A program made the position numbers and the translations under genes. Source: JBEEJL01 sp049698095 (GTDB taxonomy: Bacteria > Pseudomonadota > Gammaproteobacteria > Burkholderiales > JBEEJL01). Taken from it: a stretch of 10,771 bases of DNA. Below are positions 1 through 5,909 of the stretch, in pieces. Location of the stretch: NCBI GenBank assembly GCA_049698095.1, contig JBAVXA010000005.1:1-10771 (forward strand). The letters run 5' to 3'. The notes under the pieces are model-generated. The model was given only the letters and a program-made list of their open reading frames with translations. It ran no database searches and was not told where the DNA came from. Within the stretch, counting starts at the first letter, position 1. The number at the start of each line of letters is the position of its first letter.

Positions 1-331
1 AGGCTTCGCGCGCATGAATGTTGGACAGATGCACTTCTACAAATGGGATTTCGACTCCCGCCAATGCGTCGCGCAAGGCAACGCTGGTATGCGTAAACGC
101 TGCAGGGTTAATTATGATGAAATCGACAGCATCTTTTTTGGCCTGATGAATGCGGTCGATCAGCGCACCTTCATCGTTGGTCTGAAAAGTTTCCGCCGTT
201 GTATGAGCGGCTTTTGCCTGGCTGAGCAGGCGCCGATCGATTTCAGCCAGGGTGTCCGTCCCGTACAGCGCCGGCTCCCTGCTGCCCAGAAGATTAAGAT
301 TTGGACCGTGCAAAATCAATATTTTCTTCAT
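1..331 (-). CDS. aroQ: 3-dehydroquinate dehydratase, type II (partial, C-terminus off window)
   Basis: Catalyses the third step of the shikimate pathway, dehydration of 3-dehydroquinate to 3-dehydroshikimate, as a cytoplasmic dodecamer in this family. The minus-strand translation from the ATG at 331 starts MKKILILHGPNLNLLGSREP, the type II signature. It contains Arg18 and the catalytic-type Tyr23, then INPAAFTHTS (residues 74-83), then EVHLSNIHAREA at 99-110 with the general-acid His101 and substrate-binding Arg108. About 110 of the usual 145-150 residues are visible; the last helix lies before base 1. No good Shine-Dalgarno precedes the start. Instead a three-codon mini-ORF (ATG CAA AAA TGA, 339 down to 328) overlaps the start codon as ATGA, which could couple initiation. 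In many betaproteobacteria accB and accC follow aroQ, but that region is outside the window. The family call is very secure. Confidence 0.95.
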   Translation of the reverse strand, partial: MKKILILHGPNLNLLGSREPALYGTDTLAEIDRRLLSQAKAAHTTAETFQTNDEGALIDRIHQAKKDAVDFIIINPAAFTHTSVALRDALAGVEIPFVEVHLSNIHAREA

Positions 332-587
332 TTTTGCATTTTCGCGCGAATTAGCTGAAGTTGTCCAGTTTTAACGAGAATAAACACCATGTCTTTTAAT
401 ACGCAGGTCGAATCCCGTGACGAGGCGTCCACTTCTCAGGCATTTGCGAGTTCTAATTATTGAATTAGGAAATAATAGACTTAAATGACAGTAGTTAACG
501 CATTTTAGCCCAATAATCAGTTACGTTGGCAGAAATAATATTAACTGAAGCAAAGTAAAAAAATGAAATAAATCAAATAGTTATGGT

Positions 588-616
588 TTGACACTTAATG
601 GGCGCCTCGGGATATC
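588..616 (+). promoter_or_regulatory. Candidate sigma-70 promoter with consensus -35, weak -10
   Basis: A perfect TTGACA at 588-593 is preceded by an A/T-rich stretch (557-580) that could act as an UP element. With a 17-base spacer the -10 hexamer would be GATATC (611-616), which matches the consensus at only three positions. The spacer contains GGGCGCCTC (600-608), partly repeated in the palindrome at 639-650. If used, it would give fxsA a leader of about 180 bases. The weak -10 keeps confidence low. Confidence 0.3.
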
Positions 617-638
617 TAAAGTCTGCATTTAACATTCA

Positions 639-650
639 GAGGGCGCCCTC
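639..650. promoter_or_regulatory. 12-bp perfect palindrome GAGGGCGCCCTC, candidate operator
   Basis: The 12 bases are identical to their reverse complement. A related half, GGGCGCCTC, lies at 600-608. The GGCGCC cores are centred 41 bases apart, close to four helical turns, so both would face the same side of the DNA. This fits an operator pair around the candidate promoter at 588-616, but no known regulator motif is recognised. Confidence 0.3.
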
Positions 651-711
651 AGTTCTGGGAAATTGCGGCCTTCCCAACTGCGCAGAAGTTGACTAAGTTC
701 CGGTTTTATTT

Positions 712-740
712 TTGTTCGGCTGGTGGTAAATTCATATTAC
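712..740 (+). promoter_or_regulatory. Alternative weak promoter for fxsA
   Basis: TTGTTC (712-717), a 17-base spacer and TATTAC (735-740) lie about 65 bases ahead of the fxsA start. The matches to consensus are 3/6 and 4/6, so this is only a placement guess. The -10 overlaps the GGTAA-N7-TTACC inverted repeat (725-741), which could be an operator. Confidence 0.22.
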
Positions 741-803
741 CGATCGAATGAACGGTCGACCATTCCACGGGTCAGAGTACTCACCAACACTCAGGTAATT
801 TTG

Positions 804-1178
804 ATGCGCTTTTTGTTCCTAATTCTTGTTTTGGCGTTTCCGGCGCTGGAAATATATACCTTGCTTCAACTGGCGCGTGAATTGCATTGGTGGGTAATGG
901 CATGGCTGGTCTTTGCTGCCCTTGCCGGAGTTGCGCTGATCAAGGAAACCCGCTTTGTGATGCTCGGCCGATTCACGTCGGCTTTACAGGAAGGTCGTTT
1001 TCCGTTGGGCGAGTTAATCCACAGTGCGCGCAGTTTTGTTGCCGGTGCGCTGTTGATTTTCCCCGGCATTGTCAGCGATTTAATCGCGCTGACCATTCTG
1101 CTCATGCCGAATCGCCAGTTAGCGCCAGTAAAAGCTGCGCGTGGCGATGTGATCGAAGGCCAGTTCAGGCGAGAATAA
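804..1178 (+). CDS. fxsA: FxsA family inner-membrane protein
   Basis: A 124-residue hydrophobic protein of the FxsA family. The family is named for E. coli FxsA (158 residues), whose overproduction relieves F-plasmid exclusion of phage T7; its normal job is not known. The sequence shows a first membrane segment at residues 1-22 with the family P13-x-x-E16 motif, a second at about 28-45, a loop rich in Arg and Gly, and a third at about 76-101 carrying PGIVSD (87-92), the conserved PG-x-x-x-D signature. A short charged tail (GQFRRE) follows. I chose the ATG at 804 because AGG sits eight bases upstream and the hydrophobic segment begins at once. The open frame extends to 723, but those 27 residues are polar and unlike the family. 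It converges with the SDR gene downstream. Confidence 0.88.
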   Translation: MRFLFLILVLAFPALEIYTLLQLARELHWWVMAWLVFAALAGVALIKETRFVMLGRFTSALQEGRFPLGELIHSARSFVAGALLIFPGIVSDLIALTILLMPNRQLAPVKAARGDVIEGQFRRE

Positions 1179-1212
1179 TTTTCCCTTGTGTTTGCCGGCC
1201 GGCTATTTCAAT

Positions 1213-1267
1213 GCGACTGGTTTGCGCGTGCAGAAAAATCTTCTGGGTCAAGTCAAACCAGCAACGC
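1213..1267. repeat. Nested stem-loop between convergent fxsA and SDR genes
   Basis: CTGGTTTG (1217-1224) pairs perfectly with CAAACCAG (1254-1261). Inside the loop CAGAA (1231-1235) pairs with TTCTG (1241-1245) around a five-base loop, and outside it GCG (1213-1215) can pair with CGC (1265-1267) across a small internal loop. There is no T-tract after either end, so this is not a textbook intrinsic terminator. It may protect or mark the 3' ends of the converging transcripts. A ten-base palindrome GCCGGCCGGC lies at 1194-1203, just after the fxsA stop. Confidence 0.4.
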
Positions 1268-1313
1268 CAGCTTTACAATTTCACCCTCTCGCACGCGGTT
1301 GCATGCCTGGAAT

Positions 1314-2216
1314 TCAAGCCCGAGTGGCGCCATGCACGTTCGGTTTCAATCCGCACAACAATGAATCGACCGACGGATATTTCATTCGCACGCGCAATTC
1401 TTCCACCATCCGCCGGTTTTGCAGACACCGCGACTCACGCATAAACGACAAGCCGGGCTCGGCGATCATTTGTTCGGCCTCAACCCTGGTTACACGCGGC
1501 GGCTTCTCCAGCGCAAAAGCCTCGGCAATCTGGTCGAAGTAATCGCCCATCTTTTGGTTAATGCCATCGCATATATTATAGGCGCGCAGAGGCTGTCCGC
1601 GGAAAAGCGCGGCTATACAAGCCTGCGCCAAATCATCGGCATGAATATGATTGGTGAACACATCCTCGGACTGATTCAAGACAGGTAGTCGCCGCTGCAA
1701 TCGCGAAAGCGGCAATCTGTCCGCCGCGTAAATTCCAGGTGAGCGCAAAATCGAAAGCGAAATGGCGTTGTCGGCACACCAGACACGCAGCCGTTGCTCC
1801 GCGTCCACCCTGCGTTGTGCGCGCGGCGTCTGCGGATTCAGCGGACGGGTTTCGTCGATGCTTGCGCCGTTGCAATCGCCATACACGCCGCTGGTACTGA
1901 TATACACCACCCGCTGTGGTAACATTTCGCCCTTGCTCAAGGCACCGATCAAATGGCGCGTTCGCGTGTCGAGGCGTCCATGATTCGGCGGTGGCGCCGA
2001 GTGTAAAATCGAATCGGCAATGCCGCCGAGTCGATGCAGGGAAGCCAGCGTATCAAGATCGCCGAGGATGGGGGTAATGCCGTGGTTGCGCACTAGTGCG
2101 GAATTCTCAATACTGCGGGTAAGGCCGAACAGGCGAAATTTTTCACGCAGCAGAGGTGCCGCGCGCAAGGCCACATCGCCGCAGCCGATAATAAGCAACC
2201 TGGGCATGAACTTCAT
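1314..2216 (-). CDS. NAD(P)-dependent atypical SDR / epimerase-like oxidoreductase (YeeZ-like)
   Basis: A 300-residue Rossmann-fold protein of the NAD-dependent epimerase/dehydratase superfamily, closest in style to the YeeZ group of atypical SDRs; the substrate is unknown. The dinucleotide-binding loop IIGCGDVA is at residues 9-16 directly after the first strand, and an acidic turn LGDLD follows at 51-55. The active-site-like segment YISTSGVYGD (105-114) places Tyr112 where the catalytic Tyr normally sits, but the residue four positions on (the Lys of YxxxK) is Asn116, so classical SDR chemistry is doubtful. LRSPGIY (157-163), NHIHADDLA (189-197) and YNICD (213-217) are typical of the epimerase branch. 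The start at 2216 has no clear ribosome binding site; an in-frame ATG at 2207 is an alternative. The gene diverges from the reductase at 2254 with 37 bases between. Confidence 0.8.
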   Translation of the reverse strand: MKFMPRLLIIGCGDVALRAAPLLREKFRLFGLTRSIENSALVRNHGITPILGDLDTLASLHRLGGIADSILHSAPPPNHGRLDTRTRHLIGALSKGEMLPQRVVYISTSGVYGDCNGASIDETRPLNPQTPRAQRRVDAEQRLRVWCADNAISLSILRSPGIYAADRLPLSRLQRRLPVLNQSEDVFTNHIHADDLAQACIAALFRGQPLRAYNICDGINQKMGDYFDQIAEAFALEKPPRVTRVEAEQMIAEPGLSFMRESRCLQNRRMVEELRVRMKYPSVDSLLCGLKPNVHGATRA

Positions 2217-2253
2217 AACGCGATTCTAACGGATTTAAGCAGAGACACTCCGC

Positions 2254-3282
2254 ATGACACATTCGGTCACCGTACAGCCCAGCGGGCATGTATTCGAGGT
2301 AAAACAGGACGAGACCGTGCTCGAGGCGGCGATTCGCAACAATGTCAATTTACCCTATGGCTGCCGCAACGGCGCCTGCGGTTCGTGCAAAGGCAAAATC
2401 GTGCACGGTACGGTCGATTACGGCGACTACCAGCCAGGCGCCCTGACCGACGAAGAAAAACGTGAAGGCAAAGCGCTGTTCTGTTGCGCCACGCCGTTGA
2501 GTCCGCTTGCGGTGGAATGCCGCGAAATAGGCGCATTGCATGAAATTGCCATCCGAAAATTACCCTGCCGCGTGCAAAAAATCGAGCGTCCGGTAAAAGA
2601 CGTGACCGTCCTTTCACTCAAATTACCCGCCAACGAACGCCTGCAATTTCTCGCCGGGCAGTATATCGACATCCTTATGCAGGACGGCAAGCGGCGCAGT
2701 TTTTCGCTAGCCAACGCGCCGCACGATGACGAGTTTCTACAATTACATATTCGTAATTACAGCGGATCTTTTTCAAGTTTTGTATTCAGCGAGCTGAAGG
2801 AAAAAGCCATTCTTCGCTTTGAGGGTCCGCTGGGGAGCTTTTTTCTGCGTGAGGATTCCGACAAACCCATGATATTCATGGCCGGCGGCACTGGCTTCGC
2901 GCCGATCAAGGGCATTCTGGAACACGCATTTCACAAGCAGAACCAGCGGGAAATGGTTTTGTATTGGGGCGTACGCGCGCGCGAAGACTTGTATATGGGC
3001 GAGCTCGCAGATAAATGGCAGCGCGAGCATAAGAACTTTACCTTTATTCCCGTTTTATCCGATGCGCTGCCGACTGATCATTGGCAAGGAAGAACAGGCT
3101 TTGTGCATCAGGCGGTTCTAGACGACTTCGAGGATTTATCCGGATATCAGGTGTATGCCTGCGGTGCGCCGCTGATGGTGGAAGCGGGACATCGCGCGTT
3201 TACGCAAACGCGCAAACTGCCCGAAGAAGAATTTTATTCGGATCCGTTTACTGTGTCGGTGGATCATAGCAAGGCCAAGTGA
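2254..3282 (+). CDS. 2Fe-2S ferredoxin-FAD-NAD(P) reductase (CDP-6-deoxyglucoseen reductase-like)
   Basis: A 342-residue electron-transfer flavoprotein that carries electrons between NAD(P)H and a partner through FAD and a 2Fe-2S centre. The N-terminal plant-type ferredoxin domain (1-90) has Cys37, Cys42, Cys45 and Cys77 in the C-x4-C-x2-C spacing. The FAD domain follows with RSFS at 148-151, and the NAD(P) domain has GGTGFAP (211-217) and the late CG pair (303-304). The C-terminal EFYSDPF (326-332) also fits the family. Databases often label such genes CDP-6-deoxy-delta-3,4-glucoseen reductase (AscD), but I see no dideoxysugar genes nearby, so that name is unsafe. The order is that of the oxygenase-reductase class (as in methane monooxygenase component C and BenC), yet no oxygenase is adjacent. 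The ATG at 2254 is preceded by AGAGA eight bases upstream, a weak ribosome binding site. Confidence 0.88.
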   Translation: MTHSVTVQPSGHVFEVKQDETVLEAAIRNNVNLPYGCRNGACGSCKGKIVHGTVDYGDYQPGALTDEEKREGKALFCCATPLSPLAVECREIGALHEIAIRKLPCRVQKIERPVKDVTVLSLKLPANERLQFLAGQYIDILMQDGKRRSFSLANAPHDDEFLQLHIRNYSGSFSSFVFSELKEKAILRFEGPLGSFFLREDSDKPMIFMAGGTGFAPIKGILEHAFHKQNQREMVLYWGVRAREDLYMGELADKWQREHKNFTFIPVLSDALPTDHWQGRTGFVHQAVLDDFEDLSGYQVYACGAPLMVEAGHRAFTQTRKLPEEEFYSDPFTVSVDHSKAK

Positions 3283-3299
3283 CAAGGTCCGCTAGCGCC

Positions 3300-3328
3300 A
3301 AAAAACGCCGCGATTTCCGTCGCGGCGT
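3300..3328 (-). terminator. Intrinsic terminator of the dodecin gene
   Basis: A nine-base perfect GC-rich stem, ACGCCGCGA (3305-3313) with TCGCGGCGT (3320-3328), closes a six-base loop. On the minus strand it ends in a run of six T (3305-3300), so it terminates transcription coming from the dodecin gene. On the plus strand it lies 22 bases after the reductase stop and may also help end that transcript, although no T-tract follows there. Confidence 0.85.
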
Positions 3329-3350
3329 AATCATACAATATCTAATTAAA

Positions 3351-3560
3351 TCAATCAGTTAGAACAAATGTCACTTTGATGTTGACGCGATAGTCAACGA
3401 TCTTTCCATTCTTGATCGACACTTTCTGGTCCTTGATCCACGCACCCTGCACGCCCTTCAATGTCTTGTTGGCGCGCTTGATGCCAGCCTGGAATGCGTC
3501 CTCAAAGCTCTTCGGTGATGAGGCAATAATTTCGGTGACGCGAGCGACGGATGTAGCCAT
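3351..3560 (-). CDS. Dodecin family flavin-binding protein, variant lacking the usual Trp position
   Basis: A 69-residue protein of the dodecin family. Dodecins assemble into hollow dodecamers that bind flavins and are thought to buffer or store FMN, riboflavin or flavin breakdown products. The residues MATSVARVTEIIASSPKSF open the beta strand and helix, KRANKTLKGVQGAW follows, and the strand DYRVNIKVTFVLTD closes the fold. In characterised dodecins a Trp two residues after the L-R-N-V stretch stacks on the flavin; here that place holds Gly and the only Trp sits two residues later (Trp41), so ligand binding may differ. Two ATGs lie in tandem (3563 and 3560). I chose 3560 because the AAGGAG is six bases from it and only three from the other. 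The gene follows hemY in the same direction but has its own promoter and terminator. Confidence 0.9.
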   Translation of the reverse strand: MATSVARVTEIIASSPKSFEDAFQAGIKRANKTLKGVQGAWIKDQKVSIKNGKIVDYRVNIKVTFVLTD

Positions 3561-3566
3561 CATGTT

Positions 3567-3572
3567 CTCCTT
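3567..3572 (-). promoter_or_regulatory. Strong Shine-Dalgarno AAGGAG of the dodecin gene
   Basis: AAGGAG is the best ribosome binding site in the window. Its spacing favours the second of the two tandem ATG codons (3560) and predicts high translation. Confidence 0.75.
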
Positions 3573-3625
3573 GTTAAGTCAGGCATTGGAAAGAAGCTTC
3601 GACGCGAATCGGGTTCGCTGAATTA

Positions 3626-3654
3626 ATCCTAGGCGCAGTGACGGGTCAAGTCAA
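3626..3654 (-). promoter_or_regulatory. Predicted sigma-70 promoter of the dodecin gene
   Basis: On the minus strand TTGACT (3654-3649) and TAGGAT (3631-3626) are separated by exactly 17 bases, matching the consensus at 5/6 and 4/6. The expected start near 3619 would give a leader of about 58 bases, beginning with a small inverted repeat GCGAA-N5-TTCGC (3604-3618). A second TTGACC overlaps the -35 but has a poorer -10. This suggests the dodecin gene is transcribed independently of the heme operon. Confidence 0.6.
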
Positions 3655-3692
3655 CCAAGCGCGGTGATCAAGCATGAAAATGATCCTCGAAA

Positions 3693-4868
3693 TCATTCGT
3701 TATCAGGGATAATCGCCTTGCGGTTGTGACGCGCGGCTTCCTCGACCCGGCCGGATTTTTCCAGCAGGCGCGTTATCGCCAGGTGCGTTTCGCGTTTAGG
3801 TTCGATGGCGAGGCTGGCATCCAGATAATTCTCCGCCTTTCCCCATAACTGCAATTCGGTACACAATTTTCCCAGCGCCAATAACAGATCTGCATCGCGT
3901 GGATTCTTCTTCAATTGCGTGTCAGCCCATTCCACTTGCTTGATTAAATCGGAGCTACGGCATTCGCCATAAAGATGTACCAGCCCCGCATCCCATTCAC
4001 GCGCGAGCGTTTCCTCCAGTATGGCTTTGGCATCGTCATGGCGACCCGAGGCCATCAAGCTGCGCACCACTGACGACGCCAAGGTGACATTCTGCTTGTC
4101 TATGCCCGGCAGTTGTTGCCAGTAAGCCAATAGCAATGCCGGATCCTGCGCCTTGCGCTGCAGGTTGCCCATCTGGGCATTAAACCGGCTTTGCGTGGCA
4201 TGTTGCGGCAAAATCGCCTTGCGTTTTTCCAGCAAAGCCGTCAGTGCTAACACTTCATCCCAGTTCTTGGTCAGCGTTTGCGCCTTCAGTTCCAGTTTGA
4301 TGGCGGTGATATTTTTAGGCGCCTCGGCACGGATGCGCTTCAACACTTCGAGCGCATCGTCAAGGCGACGCTCTTTCAGAAATAGCTCCGCCTGGGTGAT
4401 TTGGCGCAACAATCCTGCTTCGGGCGAGCGATGTTCCGATTGATTCAAATATTCGTCACGCTTGTCGAAGTCGCCCAGCTGATGCGCGGAGCGTGCGGCA
4501 ATGACCGACAAAAGTGCATGCGAATCCGGGTGCTTGAGCGCGGCCGCTGCAGATCTTTCGGCGTGGCCGTAACGGCCTTCGAAAAACGACGTCATCGCAT
4601 CGAACATGGCGCTGACAGATTTCTTTTTCGCCTGCCGTTCGCGATAGGCGCGTACCGTGGCGGGCAGGCGTAGCGTATGCACGAGCGCGCGCAGCAGGAA
4701 ATAAAACAGGAAAAAACCAGCGAGAATAATGAACACGAATAAATTCAGCGACAGGTCGATCTGCTGCTGGTTGAATAAAAATCGCACCGAGCCTTTATTG
4801 TCATGCAGAAACAGCGCAACCGATACGGCCACCACAGCAAGGATAATCAGCCAGAGCAGGCGTTTCAT
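3693..4868 (-). CDS. hemY: HemY, heme biosynthesis-associated TPR membrane protein
   Basis: A 391-residue inner-membrane protein of the proteobacterial HemY family. Its role near the late steps of heme synthesis is unsettled, and it is unrelated to the Bacillus protoporphyrinogen oxidase that shares the name. Two membrane segments (about 4-20 and 41-60) flank a short charged loop, then the conserved stretch LPATVRAYRERQ (68-79) leads into a helical repeat region. Alternating helices with AERSAAAAL (103-111), LLLALGKL and AENYLDASLAIEP near the C-terminus look like tetratricopeptide repeats, a protein-interaction scaffold. The start overlaps the hemX stop as ATGA, with AAGG about eight bases upstream inside hemX, so translation is probably coupled. 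The length is normal for the family. It is the last gene of the hemCDXY run. Confidence 0.92.
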   Translation of the reverse strand: MKRLLWLIILAVVAVSVALFLHDNKGSVRFLFNQQQIDLSLNLFVFIILAGFFLFYFLLRALVHTLRLPATVRAYRERQAKKKSVSAMFDAMTSFFEGRYGHAERSAAAALKHPDSHALLSVIAARSAHQLGDFDKRDEYLNQSEHRSPEAGLLRQITQAELFLKERRLDDALEVLKRIRAEAPKNITAIKLELKAQTLTKNWDEVLALTALLEKRKAILPQHATQSRFNAQMGNLQRKAQDPALLLAYWQQLPGIDKQNVTLASSVVRSLMASGRHDDAKAILEETLAREWDAGLVHLYGECRSSDLIKQVEWADTQLKKNPRDADLLLALGKLCTELQLWGKAENYLDASLAIEPKRETHLAITRLLEKSGRVEEAARHNRKAIIPDNE

Positions 4869-5887
4869 TTGGTTGCCGCCTTGTCGCGCACCAGACGCGC
4901 GCGCTTGACCGAATCGACACTGCTGCTCAATTCCGGCAGAGCAATATCAAGTACGTTGTCGGACAAATGCTTCAAAGTGTTCATCGCGGCCACCACCGGC
5001 TTCGCCTGAGTGTCGAAGTATTTTCCGAGCAAATCGTACGCCGCTTTCACATCGGAACGAAAACTGGCCTCGTCGCGCGCCAGCAACGACAGGCGTGCCG
5101 AAAGCAGATGCAGCTTCAGGTTTTCGCGCAGGAAATAGCTTTGCGTCGGGGAAAAAAGCGACGGATCCGGTGCATCGAGTTTCCGCACTTTGACCAGTTG
5201 GCGGACTTCTGTCCAGATGCGTGCGAGAAAGCCTTCGACCGGTTTTTCTGCAGGGGCCTCACGCGGAGCCGCGTCGGAGACGACAAACGGAAATGAGTCG
5301 CAATCGACAATCAGATTGTTCAATTGCAGGTTCATGCCTACCGTATCAACCAATGGCAATGACTTAAGCTTTTCCATGTCGGCGTTGATTGATTTTCTCA
5401 AAGCGGTCCATTGCGGCTTGTCGTTGCGCGCAAGACGACTATCGGCCACCTGCAGCGCGATCAGGGCGGCCTTAGGGTTGCCGGCGAGCTGCAGTTGCTG
5501 ATTGGCAATGCCGATTGTCTGTTCCACTTCAGCGAGGGAAATTTCGTCCGGATTACGCGCGAGCTGTTGATACAATGCCTCAAGGGAAATGTAATGGTTT
5601 TCCGCTTCCGCCATTTTGCTTTCAAGCTGGCCAATGCGCTGTTGGCTTTGGTCGACCAGCTCGCGCACTTTATCCACGCTGGCTTTTATTTGGCCTGCGC
5701 GTTCTTCGCCAGACTCAAGCCGCCGCGCGACATCCATCCGCACTGCGGCGTACTGGTCGGATTGCTGTTTGTAATGCCAGCCGGAGAATCCCAAGGCCGC
5801 CAGCGCGAGGTAAAGCGCGGGGCTTTTCCACCAGCCGGAGACACCGGGGGGGGAATTCTGCTCGATGGGCAAATCTGCATCAGACAT
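4865..5887 (-). CDS. hemX: HemX, heme operon membrane protein (not a true methyltransferase)
   Basis: A 340-residue protein of the HemX family, often mislabelled uroporphyrinogen-III C-methyltransferase; I see no SAM-binding motif of that enzyme. A short Pro-rich cytoplasmic tail (1-20) precedes one membrane segment (about 23-37, PALYLALAALGFSGW). A long helical region, probably a coiled coil, covers roughly 46-112 and is rich in Glu, Gln and Arg. The HemX core follows, with LYQQLARNPDEISLAEVEQ and repeated alanine-rich helices to the end. The start at 5887 has GGAAG six bases upstream. It lies 22 bases after hemD and overlaps hemY by four bases. A run of eight C in the coding strand (bases 5846-5853, codons 12-14) is an unusual feature close to the start. 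Confidence 0.9.
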   Translation of the reverse strand: MSDADLPIEQNSPPGVSGWWKSPALYLALAALGFSGWHYKQQSDQYAAVRMDVARRLESGEERAGQIKASVDKVRELVDQSQQRIGQLESKMAEAENHYISLEALYQQLARNPDEISLAEVEQTIGIANQQLQLAGNPKAALIALQVADSRLARNDKPQWTALRKSINADMEKLKSLPLVDTVGMNLQLNNLIVDCDSFPFVVSDAAPREAPAEKPVEGFLARIWTEVRQLVKVRKLDAPDPSLFSPTQSYFLRENLKLHLLSARLSLLARDEASFRSDVKAAYDLLGKYFDTQAKPVVAAMNTLKHLSDNVLDIALPELSSSVDSVKRARLVRDKAATK

Positions 5888-5909
5888 GGATAGCTTCCGC
5901 GATGTTCAG

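Larger units (their letters stand above)
332..803. other. Intergenic region between divergent aroQ and fxsA, AT-rich and dyad-rich
   Basis: No credible gene lies in these 472 bases. Bases 445-600 are clearly richer in A+T than the flanking genes. Visible structure includes CTAATT-N4-AATTAG (453-468), a direct repeat GAAATAATA (469-477 and 532-540), CAGTTA/TAACTG arms (518-523 and 542-547), a perfect 12-bp palindrome GAGGGCGCCCTC (639-650), TGGGAA/TTCCCA arms (656-661 and 671-676) and GGTAA/TTACC arms (725-729 and 737-741). This is where the promoters of aroQ (minus) and fxsA (plus) should lie. I found no convincing minus-strand promoter. A small untranslated RNA is possible but not demonstrated. 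Confidence 0.6.

Noticed and set aside
14..358. Plus-strand open frame of 114 codons
   Set aside because: It lies antisense to aroQ, whose minus-strand translation has the full type II dehydroquinase signature.
723..803. N-terminal extension of fxsA to the ATG at 723
   Set aside because: The extra 27 residues are polar and unlike FxsA; the ATG at 804 has a ribosome binding site and begins the membrane segment.
1186..1542. Plus-strand open frame after fxsA
   Set aside because: Most of it is antisense to the SDR gene, and the part before 1314 shows no recognisable protein signal.
3679..3697. AATGAT-N7-ATCATT dyad over the hemY stop as a terminator
   Set aside because: The stem is only six AT-rich pairs with four T after it; too weak to call.
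3693..4868. HemY as protoporphyrinogen oxidase
   Set aside because: That name belongs to the Bacillus flavoenzyme; this protein has two membrane segments and TPR-like helices, and no FAD-binding motif.
4865..5887. HemX as a uroporphyrinogen-III methyltransferase
   Set aside because: No SAM-binding or methyltransferase motifs are visible; it is a single-pass membrane protein with a coiled coil.
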